The position numbers and the translations under genes are program-made. A DNA stretch of 64,000 nt, from positions 580,501 to 644,500 of the forward strand of contig CM072342.1 of assembly GCA_036874045.1 (NCBI GenBank), written 5' to 3'. This DNA is from Cymodocea nodosa (Eukaryota; Streptophyta; Magnoliopsida; Alismatales; Cymodoceaceae). Shown here one piece after another: positions 38,954 to 49,185 of the stretch. The notes under the pieces were generated by a model. That model worked only from the letters and a program-made list of their open reading frames with translations. It made no database searches and was not told the DNA's origin. Position 1 is the stretch's first letter. Each line of letters opens with the position of its first letter.

Positions 38954-39139
38954 GCTAGACGAATGATCTCGTTCTTTTCCGGACAGGAAAGAGTTATCGT
39001 CATCGTTAACTCCTGCCGCAAAAGGCCGTCGGTCCTTGCCATGCTCTCCCGCTGTCACATTTTATATCAGAAGTGTGCAGGGAAAAAGCTGGAAAAAATA
39101 CAACCGCAAAAGTTTTACTTGAATTCAAAATCTAAAATC

Positions 39140-39140
<1 letters not shown>

Positions 39141-39170
<30 letters not shown>
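39141..39170. repeat. (CTT)10 microsatellite
   Basis: Perfect trinucleotide run followed by a T-rich stretch. Confidence 0.95.
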
Positions 39171-39171
<1 letters not shown>

Positions 39172-40052
39172 TTTTTTTTTTTGGCCTTTTACAAGCTAAA
39201 ACAATCAACCGCTGCATCAGCAGCCTTCCACGAAGAAGCGCAGCAGTATCTCTCTTGACTGGTTTTGGGAAAATGAGCATCCCAAGGTTCTCACCATCCC
39301 TCAACACAAATATCCCAAATTACAGGGATCGGAGTTGTTGCAGCCGGCAGCTATTCACTCGATTTACCAAACACCTCTTTCCGAATCGACCTTCCAAACG
39401 AGCAAACAATTCAACCGTCGATATATATATGGGCGATGAAAGCTTGCAGGATTGGATTGTCAAGAAACTTATTCACTGAGACCACTCACGTGGAGGAACA
39501 GTAAGGAGGTGCTGGATGAGTGGTAGAAATTAAGGCAACAAAAGAATCTGATTTGGTCATCATGCAAGCATCACATGGTTGTTGCAACACAGGACTCTGT
39601 ATCGAGCACAGTCAAGAATCTCCTGCCAATTACAGTGTACAGAACACCCCCCACCATCCATATTCCCTAACCAAGGAGAACCTAAATCCTTCTTCTTCAT
39701 CCACAACAGCAACAACATGAAATCAATAATGGCGTGCAACAAACAAACTTACAAGAGATTCTCCTGATACAAAGCCCTCTCCCCACATATGATCTGTTCG
39801 CCAGCAGACACTTGTTGGCGGTACCTAAAATATATATGTAATTAAGCCACATACCTTTTTTTCCATCGGCTTTCTCCAGCAATTCGTCGACTACCAAAAG
39901 CCATAGGCTCTCCGTCGTCACGGTCGTCGGGATCTTCCCAAAATACCTACCTCGGTTTCCTGGCGAGAACGACGGCCGAAAACAGGGGTATCCGTATTTC
40001 GGGGAGGGAGGAATGACTAAGCCCCGCGCTCCCCAACCTTCATCCTCTTTTA

Positions 40053-40337
40053 CTACCTGTTGTGGAGCGGATCCGGGCAGCTTGGCACCCTCCTCTTGCT
40101 GTCGATGGTGCCCGCACCGACGCCGATGCCGACACCACCTGATCTGGGTCCGACCGGGAACGGCCTCCGACCAAGCACGACTCTTCTTTCCCCACCGTCG
40201 GACACGTCGCTTCCCGGGAACATCCGAATTGCAACGGCTCTCGGACACACCCAGCTGACGTGCAAGAGGAACGTAACCATAAACACCAACACGGCAAACA
40301 AGACCCTTCTTCTCCGGGAAGCCATGAAGGTCGTCAT
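40053..40337 (-). CDS. CLE: CLE signalling peptide precursor (94 aa)
   Basis: Single-exon minus-strand frame with the layout of a CLE prepropeptide. A basic start (MASRRRR) and a hydrophobic segment (VLFAVLVFMVTFLL, then a cleavage-like PRAVA) form a signal peptide ending near residue 36. A variable Gly/Arg-rich middle follows, and the CLE dodecapeptide RRVPSCPDPLHN stands at residues 82-93, with one Arg before the stop. Positions R1, V3, P4, P7, P9, H11 and N12 fit the CLE consensus. Position 6, usually Gly, is Cys. The mature peptide should be secreted, carry hydroxyproline at P4 and/or P7, and be read by a leucine-rich-repeat receptor kinase. The start may be the first ATG (40337) or the in-frame ATG four codons later (40325); both keep the signal peptide. 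Overlapping frames on both strands are longer but lack any domain. Confidence 0.88.
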   Translation of the reverse strand: MTTFMASRRRRVLFAVLVFMVTFLLHVSWVCPRAVAIRMFPGSDVSDGGERRVVLGRRPFPVGPRSGGVGIGVGAGTIDSKRRVPSCPDPLHNR

Positions 40338-41629
40338 GACCGGAAGAACGGCATCACTGGAGACGGAGCGGAGCCCCCGACGAACACCTCACCGGGAGAG
40401 ATAGACGGGAGGAGTTGATGAAGTGGCTGGGGTCTTCTGCTCTGAAACGGCAAGTCACGGAACACCATGCGTACATACAGCCAACTGGTGTGTCTATGAC
40501 CATACGGCGGGTGGTGTAAACCGGACGCGGATGGGTCGACTTATCTGGGCATGGAATGGCAGGAAATTACGAGAATAGGATTGAGGATGCCGGGCCGGGC
40601 GAAGCCCGTACTGGTCACGGATTCCGGTAACAGCGGTCGTTGCCTGCGGTAGCATTTAATTTAGAAGGAAAAGTTCCCGTGCGTAACCTTCGATGGACTC
40701 TGATTTAATTTAATGTGATATGATTGATGTGTACCAATATCTGGTACCTTTTTTTTTTAATATTGAAGATGCCTTGTTTTCTTTTCTTTTTTTTACGTAA
40801 CCGAAGACTGGAACGTGATATAACAAGAATAATAAAAATCCAATTCATCACCTTGATATAACAAGAAGCCGTAATCAATCTTTTATTTTTTCCGAGAAAA
40901 TTCAATATTTTATACAGATGGTTGAGGGGAACTGATGGGGTGGAAATTTGCCCACAACGTACCCAAATAAATAGATCAGATTCAACTACTTCGATTGAAC
41001 TGCTCTGACAAACTGAGTAGATTTAACTTTAACAAATTCTAGGGCCAAAATCGGAAGAAATGGAAAAATTCTACTTCTCTCAACATAAATTCTAGAGCAG
41101 TATAGAGATATATATTTTAAAACATAATTAGAAATAATTATTTAATTCGCAAACCTGATCTTTGTCCAGTAGTTACTTACCTAAGTCCGTGCGGATGACC
41201 CAAGAATGTGGAATATTCAAAAACTTTCACCGCCAACGGAAAAAAATATAGGAAGTCTTATTTATTTTATAAGATTTAAGGGAAAAGAAATCTTCAATTC
41301 AAATTCATACAAAATATCGTTAATATCGATAAAAAACGTACACACGAACGCACAAAACAAATAATGCCATTCTCCCATTTGTCAAACACTCTTATTAAGT
41401 GGAAATTTTTATTGTCAATGTCCTTCCAAAAGTACAAAATTAATTACCATCACATGTGGACCAAGATGTCTCCTCCTCTTTTTTCAATCGTAACTGATGG
41501 AATAAGGTACGTCTTCCCGTAGACGCCAACGTATATGGGACACGTTACACCTTTTTCTGTTTTTGCAAGGTTGAATAGATGCATTAAAGTAAAATACCTT
41601 AATTATAAAAATGCAGTTACAATCAAAGG
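40338..41629. other. Intergenic DNA and probable CLE promoter
   Basis: The first 150-250 bases are GC-rich and probably the leader and promoter of the minus-strand CLE gene, though no clear TATA box was found. The rest is AT-rich with nothing recognised. Confidence 0.4.
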
Positions 41630-42172
41630 AGTGTTTGTATATCTAGAAAATGACGAAAAATATTGAAAAGAAAAATGATAAAAAAAAAATTATCATTTTT
41701 TAGTTGTTTGTATATCAAATAATTTTTTGTCATTTTTCTTTGATATATAAGAAATTTTTTTTTTATTTTCTGACATTCTAATCTCTAAAACTGATGGAAA
41801 ATAAAGAAAAAGAAAATATAAATTATCACAAAATATATTAACAACATGTAATTTTAATATATAAATTATTTATGTCTCTAATAGATGAGAATTGATATTA
41901 TAAGAGATATATAGAATAATAAAGATATATAAAATATATTTTATATTGTAACAATTATCATAAATAACTTTATCTTATATTATCTATAACAAATTTTGTT
42001 ATTCTATATCTTATAGATAAATATAAAAAAATATTTAATTTATTAATTTTAATATTTTATTTTGTAAATAAACATATACATTTTATATTTTATGATTTTT
42101 CTTTATTTTTTGTTCTGTGTATAAATACATATATTTTAAATTTCATCATTTTCTATTATATATACAAACACT
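41630..42172. mobile_element. MITE-like element with about 35-bp terminal inverted repeats
   Basis: The left end reads AGTGTTTGTATATCTAGAAA and continues with ATGACGAAA. The reverse complement of the right end reads AGTGTTTGTATATATAATAG and continues AAAATGATGAAA. The 543 bases between are very AT-rich and non-coding, with an internal second GTTTGTATATCAAA phrase. Size, inverted ends and lack of coding fit a non-autonomous DNA transposon. No convincing target-site duplication is visible (flanks ATCAAAGG and TTAATTTT), so the superfamily is open. Confidence 0.7.
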
Positions 42173-42862
42173 TTAATTTTTTATTAATTTTCTGTTAATT
42201 TTTATTATCCCCATAAAGAAAAAGATAAAGATTAAAAAATCCAGAACAACGAAGATAACAACAAAACATGTGCTAAGAGATTTAAATTAAAATAGCACAC
42301 AAGACTAAAAACTAGAGTGCTGTAAAATAAATGTTAACCAAGAAGGTTGAGAGGAACCAACGGATCATTTATTAACAGCTTCGTCAATACACGGTATTAC
42401 CCGTGTCGAAGGTCATTCTAGTGGTTGAAAGGGCTTCAATATCTTCAAAGGAAACTACCAAATTTACAACATGAAGTTCTCGTTTAGATTTAACCTCATT
42501 AATGACTTTAACAACGTCACCTGAGACAAGAATATCTAACCAAAATGAAGTAAGAGAAAAAACGTAATTAAATATCGATGTAATATTCAACACTTCACAG
42601 GAAAAGCTAGCATTATTTCTTTATTCTATGTTATTACCCGAAACAAAGAAAGAACCAATGAAAACCAAACTTTATGGGAAATAGAAAAAATTAAATTATT
42701 TGAAATCGAGAGAGTTGAGTTTATAAAATCATCATCTTATTTTTAAGCAAGAATTCATTCACAAAGGTACAGTCAACAAACAAGTAGTTGACATTTTTAA
42801 TACTAAGGGTACAAAGAGAGTATATTATATATATTTATGCACCAACACCTCATCGTAAGGTT
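42173..42862. other. Intergenic DNA, nothing recognised
   Basis: AT-rich DNA between the MITE-like element and the copia retrotransposon, with short chance frames only. Confidence 0.5.
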
Positions 42863-42867
42863 GTCTT

Positions 42868-43043
42868 TATTGGACAATAGAGATAAATCTGAAAAAACGT
42901 AATGGTCATTTTTTCTTTCTTTTATTATAACTATCTTTTCATTTACCCCTCCCTCAATATAAAAATCAATAACGAAGAAATGATGTTTCCTCACCTTTGT
43001 TGTCTTCTTTCCACGATCTCACTTTTCTTCTTATTCTCTAATA
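42868..43043 (+). repeat. 5' LTR of the copia element
   Basis: 176 bases, aligning along its whole length with 48969-49180 apart from one gap of about 30 bases. It starts TATTGGACAATAG and ends CTAATA, so it lacks the usual TG...CA ends. Confidence 0.8.
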
Positions 43044-43055
43044 TGGTATTAGAGC
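43044..43055 (+). other. Primer binding site of the copia element
   Basis: TGGTATTAGAGC directly after the 5' LTR matches the usual plant copia site TGGTATCAGAGC, complementary to the 3' end of initiator-Met tRNA, with one change. Confidence 0.8.
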
Positions 43056-43122
43056 ATCATCGACTTTAGCGACCATGTCGATATCATCCTCCACTGCTAC
43101 TAAATCTTTTTTTATCGCAACC

Positions 43123-44904
43123 TGTTAGTGATATTTTTAGTACCCTTAATTAGTGCCATGTGTGTAGCTTATAGATCGTTTAATTGATATATCTTGCAAT
43201 CATGGAATGAATTATTAATTGATCATAATTTTGTCATTCTTATGTTAAGAGCCTCATGTAAATCAATTAAATCGAATTCCATAATTAAACATTCTACATA
43301 TGCCTCTTTGTCGGATTTATTTCATCACTAATGCGCCTACATTATCCTTAATGAATGGAACTAACGCGTTAGATTACTTTTGTGCTACTTTAGACCTTAT
43401 TTTGCAGGGTCAATTTGGTCTTTTTGGAGGAGGAACGAGTAATCATCCTAATGGGATAAAATCCCATTCTCGAGCCCCCACTTCTGGATCCTTCCGTCCC
43501 TTCTTTCTTCATGCCTGCGGATGCAGCAACCAATCTTCATCTTCGACGTTCTTAGTGTTGGTGACAGTAGCTCCTAGGAGGCGCGGAGAGGAAGATCAGG
43601 TGGGCATCGTCGGCTTGGAGGGAGCCTGAAGGTGGTAGTATAGGCATTGCGGGATAGGATTCCAGTCTTCTTCCAGTTGCGGCAAGCGTGGAGTTCCTGC
43701 TTCGTCTGAGCACTTCATTGTGGGCGTTGTTGAAACTGAGTGTGACTGTAGTAGTGAGAAGTCAAGTACCGATCTTCCTTGCTTGGTGGAAGCCATGGTT
43801 GTATCAACTAACTTTAACCTAGCTTGTGTCTTCATTTTATTCTTCAATGCCTAGTTCTACGAACAATCTTTTCTAGCAATCTGTTTTTATTAGGGTGTCT
43901 CTGTAATTTTAATTTAGTGGATACATTTAGTAGGTAATAGGCCAGTTGTCGAGTAGCTTACTGTAGTTTTTAGCAGTTATTGGGATAAATTTTTTGTTCA
44001 CTTGCTAAATATCGCTGTTAGCGTTAATTAGTTGATGAATGTCGAATTATTCTTCCTTAGTTCTCTGTTCTGTTGTTTGTTTCTCACGTGGATTTATGCG
44101 AGCATGAGTCTGTCGTTGTCGTTAATTTACATGGCTCGTAATTAATGCTTGGTGGTGCTAGATTGTTGCAGATGAGGTTGCCTTGATTGCAATTATTTGT
44201 GCATTGTTCTAGTCTTCAACTCTGTGTTATGCGCAGTTAGACATGTTTCTGCTGATTGTAAGCTGCACAGATTGATGTTTGGTCTTCGATATTATTGCAG
44301 AAATTGATTAGAGCAGACGTGCTTGTGTGAACGTTACACTCTGCTCTTCTTTAATTGCAGCACCACGGTTTTTACTTCAATTGAGCTCAGTCGGGATTTA
44401 TATATATATATATATATTCATTTGCTGAATTATTTCACCTGTATCAAGTTTGCTGTGAATGATCATGGGACATGGAGAATTTGTTGGTTCATTGTGATTC
44501 AGAAATTAAACTCTTAAGTGCAGATTTCGTTATTTCAGATCTGAGTGTTAAGACGTTGATGAAGTAAAGTTGTGAGTCGCATAGAGGGAAAATCATTGGT
44601 TGTCGTGTTTCATTTGTTTGCAACTTTAAGTTTTTTTTTTGGTGTGAGAAATGATTTTATTTACCATCCACTTTGTTGCCGAAATTATTGAATATTTCAC
44701 TACACATCTTAATGACATTCGGCGCAACTGATTCTTAGAATTAAATACTTATTTATTTGAGAATCGAGGTTGAGAATTGAATTTATATCCGTGGCATGTT
44801 GATCGAGTAAATTATCATTCCTCGTGGGATCTACTGACATGCTATTTTGTATGTCATGCACTTGTGATTTTCATTTTAAACGTGGAATTAATTTTTCACA
44901 TTCA
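43123..44904. mobile_element. Probable solo LTR inserted in the copia gag
   Basis: The gag similarity stops after 43122 and resumes at about 44905. The 1782 bases between begin TGTTAG and end CA. They are flanked by CAACC (43118-43122) and CAGCC (44905-44909), a 5-bp target duplication with one mismatch. No coding domain is visible inside; there are a GC-rich core (about 43.4-43.8 kb) and a (TA)n run near 44.40 kb. A long TG...CA sequence without a coding body fits a solo LTR left by recombination. The parent family is not identified. Confidence 0.7.
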
Positions 44905-47900
44905 CAGCCTTCCCTCCCTTCCTTTGTGGGTTATTTTCTCTCTGTTAAGCTTAACCTCAACGATTATCTTACCTAGAAAGCACAAGTCCTCCCCCTTATG
45001 CATAGTCACGATCTCTTGGGCTTCATCGATGGGACTTCTCCTTGTCCATCTTCTAATACCACCTTCGACACCGAGGATGCTAATTGGCATCAATGTGACC
45101 AACTCATCCTTAGCTGGTTATTGGCGTCGCTCTCTAAAGACATACTTAGTGAGGTTATCAACCTTGATACCTCTATCATCGTATCGTATGGAAAGCTCTT
45201 CACGTTGCCTATGACTCTCCAACTCACGACGCGAAGCGTGATGATCTCTTTATTGTTGAGTATTTACATAAGGCCAAGTATTTGATCGACGAGCTTGCCC
45301 ATGCTGGCCAACATCTCTCCTCCTTTGCCTTTAACGTTGTCATCTTCAACAATCATCGTGCCAAGTACAACGACATTGTTGCTACCCTCTCCACTCGTGA
45401 GATGCCTCTCTTATAACTAACTTACTAGTTTTTTGTTAAGCCATGAGATTCGTCTCAAGGAAAACACAGTGAGTATCTCTTTCACTACTCTTTCTTCGAC
45501 TTCCACCAACGTCACCACTGCTCCACCTCCGTAGTTTTCTTCCAATCATGGTCACAGCTGTGGTTGTGGGCATGGTCGGAGCCACGAGCAAGATTCTTGC
45601 CCTGTCTATGGAGTGTTCAGTCACTCGCCTTATCGAAGCCACTATATATAGAGTCATTATCAAATCTTTTACTCCTTCAAATGCACCATCGACGACCCAT
45701 CTTAGCACTTACGTGCCTCGTATTATCGAAAGCCTTCCTCCTCTCCTACTGATGCCACCATATACTCCATCTATGCGATCTGGTGATTGGTACCCAGGCA
45801 TCGGGACCACTCACTATATTACTGGTGATCTTCAAAATCTGCACCTTCATGAGACTTATCATGGCGATGATCAACTATAACTCAACAATGGTCAAGGCCT
45901 TCGTATTACTAATACAAGTTATTCTACTCTCCATGCCCTTAATTGCACTTTTCATTTATCAAATATGTTGCATGTTTTCAAGTTTTCGTAGGAACTTACT
46001 TTCTGTTAATTGATTTGTCTACGATAATCCGATATTCTTGGAATTTCATCCTAATAAATTTCTTATTAAAGGCCGACACACGCATTACCTGCTCCTCCAC
46101 GGCCCAACCACCCCCGCCAATGATGGTCTCTATGTCCTTCGCATGACTCTGATAGCGCATCTAACAAAACATACTTCACTTCAACATTGACATTATGAGC
46201 TTAGACACCGACAATTTCCCATTGTTCATCAAGTTACTTGACAGCATTCACCTCCTATCTTAGCTAGTTTTGATCCATCATAGCGCTCTACATATTACTT
46301 ATCCAAATCTCATTGGTTGTCTCTTTTGGTTTCTTTTAATATTAGTGGACATCATCTGTTGTAACTAGTTTATACTGATGTTTGGGTTCTTGACCTTTTA
46401 TCATCTTCTCAAGGACATCAATATGTCGTTATTTTTATGGATGATTATAGTCACTTTATTTGGATCTTCTGTGTTATGCATAAAGCAGATGTAGCTTGGA
46501 TTTTTCCATAGTTTCATAAATTTCTTGAATGACAATTTAACTATCATCTCAAGGCCTTACAAATAGATAATGGTGGTGAGTTCATTGCCCTTTCCTCTTA
46601 TTTATAATAGTATGGTATTGAGCACTAGCAAATAGGTCCTTATGAACAAAATGGAGGGGTTGGAAAGAAAACTTTGTCATCTCCTGGAAACAACATTGGC
46701 TCTTCTTGAGTATGTTGTTGCTCCATACTATTTTTGGGATCATGCTTTTATTATTGTCATCATGCTTATCAATTATTTACTGTTACATACTCATAGGATA
46801 ATCCTATTCCAAAAATTATTTCACCATCCTCCTCCTTATGCTCATCTCTACATCTTTGGATGTCAAGTTTTTCCTTACCCATGCCTCTATAACCACCACA
46901 AATTTCACCTTCACTCCACCCCTTGCATCTTTCTAACTTACGTTTCTCATCGCTTTAGCTACAAGTGCCTTGACCCAACCATCTACAAAATTTATCTCAC
47001 TAAGCATGCATGTTTTGATGAAACCTTTTTCTCTTTTCTCGCAATAACATCTCTATATCTATCTCTCTTCATAACTCTCATCAATGGCTTTTGTTCGCTC
47101 GTCGCATACCTTAACTATTCCTCTATCGCTCATTGAATCACTACCTCCCCCCACGTGCAACCTCTAGCCTACTTCCATGTCTCCCACTTCAGCTTCTCCT
47201 ACATCTCTCACTTAGAAATCCTCCACGTGCTTCTCCTACGTCTCTCACTTAGAAATCCTCCACGTCATCATCTCCTTCCCCACCCCCATCACCTCCTCCC
47301 CCACCTCTGCTACCTAGCTTTTAACCTCATCCATCGGTAAACTATCAGGAACTAACCAAACTTACAAGACCATGTGCCTTGTTTGCCACATGACATCTTG
47401 TCACTCTTATTGATGGCAAACAGGAGCTAAGGTCTACTACTTCTACCCTCAAGTCCCCACTTTGGCTTGTCACTGTGGATGAAGAGTTTATTGCCCTTCA
47501 AGAAAACATGCAGTCCCTTGTGTCACCTCAACCTGGGTTGAATATTATCGACTGCAAATGGATTTTTCGTATTAAACATGGTAGTGATGGTAAAATTGTT
47601 TGGCGCGAAGCACACCTCGTCACTAAGGACTTCAATTAGATCCATGGACAAGATTACTTTGATACATTCAGTCTGATTGTCAATCCTCCCACCATTCATA
47701 CTAATATTAGTTTTATTGCAACTAGCCTTCAATGACTAATATGTCAACTTGGCATCTCCAATGCCTTTCTTCTCAGGCATCTTTTTGAAACCATCTACAT
47801 GAAACAATCGATTGGTTTTGTCAATGATTGCTATTTGAATCACGTTTGTCAACTCAAACAATCGCTATACGGGCTCAAGCAAGCCCCCCCTATACTTGGT

Positions 47901-48007
47901 CTTCTTGTCCAAGCGAATTTCTTATCTCCATTGGCTTCACTAGTGCTCGCTCTAACACAGGCCTCTTTATGTGATGACAAAGTAACTCCACTCTCTACAT
48001 CCTTATT

Positions 48008-48019
48008 TACGTTGATGAT
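48008..48019 (+). pseudogene. Reverse transcriptase YVDD active-site codons of the dead copia element
   Basis: TAC GTT GAT GAT within a short local frame reading LIYVDDILIIG, the catalytic box of copia reverse transcriptases. The frame is interrupted on both sides, so no working enzyme can be made. Confidence 0.85.
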
Positions 48020-48968
48020 ATTCTCATCATTGGTAATCTACTGTTAGATATTGCTCTCAAGTCATCTCTTTTCTTCAATCTTGTTTTCGTGTGAACGATC
48101 TTGGTGATCTTACTTATTTCCTCGGCATGGAGGTTCATCGCACCCCCACCAATCTCCATTTCTCTCAACGATATTACATTGAAGCTTTATTCATTCGGAT
48201 TGATATGTTGTAGTCCAAGCTAGTGAGCACACCTATGCTATCCACTACCAAATATGCTCCTAATGATGGCACACTACTAAAGGATCCCAAACAATACACT
48301 AGCACTATTGGAGCACTACAATATCTCTCGCTCACTCATCTGGATGTCACTCTGTCGTGAACAAACTTTGCTAGTTTCTTCGTTCTCTCATGGATGTTCA
48401 CTAGAGTGCTATTAAAGACATTTTCCACTACCTTATGGGCACTCTTAACCTTAACATGTCCTACTCCATATCTAATTATAATCAAATGATTAATTTTCCT
48501 AATGCAAATTAGGGTCCTACTTATGGAGATTGACGGTCCACGGGAGATTATCTGGTTTATCTTAGAAACAATTTCACATCCTGATCCTCAAAGAAGTAAA
48601 ATGGAATTATGTGAAACTCTATTGACTTAGAATTTCGAGCTGTCACCAACACCACATCTAAACTACTTTGGATTCGATCACTTTTAGTCAAACTTGACAT
48701 CAATTTTCATTCTCCTCCTCTTCTTAGATGTGATAGCATTGGTGCCACTTATCTTTCTGCCGATCCAATACTTCACTCTCATTTTAAACATATTGACGTT
48801 AATTTTCATTTCATGAGGGAGCTCATTCAACAAGGGAGGCTGCAAGTGTTTTTCATTTGTAAAGCTTGTCAACCTACAGATGCTCTTATTATAAGTCATT
48901 GTCAATTTCACACTTTTTGTAATTATGAGCCAAGATGAATCTCATTCCCTCAACTTCAATTGAGGACA

Positions 48969-49180
48969 TATTGAACAATAGAAATAAATATGAAAAGATG
49001 TAACGATCATTCTTTAGAATCTTCCATTTCCTTTGTCGTAATCGTCTTTTCCTCTACCCCTTCCTTCCTCTATGTATGGATTGGTGTATATTTGACATGC
49101 AAAATTAATGACGAAGAAATAGTGCTTCATTGCCTTTATTGTCTTCTTTCACAATCTCACTTCTCTTCTTAATTTCTATA
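48969..49180 (+). repeat. 3' LTR of the copia element
   Basis: 212 bases starting TATTGAACAATAG and ending TTTCTATA, preceded by a poor purine-rich tract (TTGAGGACA). It carries about 30 more bases than the 5' LTR, probably a deletion in the latter. Confidence 0.8.
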
Positions 49181-49185
49181 GTCTT

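Larger units (their letters stand above)
33041..40052. other. Long intergenic region
   Basis: AT-rich to 34 kb, then mixed. It holds (AT)10 at 36461-36480, a G13 run at 38934-38946 and (CTT)10 at 39141-39170. GC-richer islands at 35.0-35.5, 36.2-36.9 and 38.8-39.5 kb have short frames on both strands but no known domain. The last few hundred bases before 40053 probably include the 3' UTR of the CLE gene. Confidence 0.45.
42868..49180 (+). mobile_element. Decayed Ty1/copia LTR retrotransposon
   Basis: Two related LTRs (42868-43043 and 48969-49180) flank the body, and GTCTT is duplicated just outside them (42863-42867 and 49181-49185). TGGTATTAGAGC at 43044 resembles the initiator-Met tRNA binding site of copia elements. 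Remnants in order: gag (from 43075, then about 44905-45420, with HDLLGFIDGTSPCPS), a zinc-knuckle trace (about 45555-45600), protease (WYPGIGTTHYITGDL near 45792), integrase (about 46070-47040), reverse transcriptase (about 47520-48130, with SLYGLKQAP and YVDD at 48008-48019) and RNase H (about 48240-48900). Integrase before reverse transcriptase marks it as copia. Many stops (for example TAG at 47637) and frame breaks make it inactive. Confidence 0.92.

Noticed and set aside
39697-40248. 183-codon minus-strand frame over the CLE gene
   Set aside because: It is longer than the CLE frame but has no ATG-supported domain, and the CLE frame in another phase has both signal peptide and peptide box.
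47520-48130. Possible endogenous pararetrovirus
   Set aside because: The reverse transcriptase remnant follows an integrase remnant and lies between LTRs with a tRNA primer site, which marks a Ty1/copia retrotransposon. No movement or coat protein sequence is seen.
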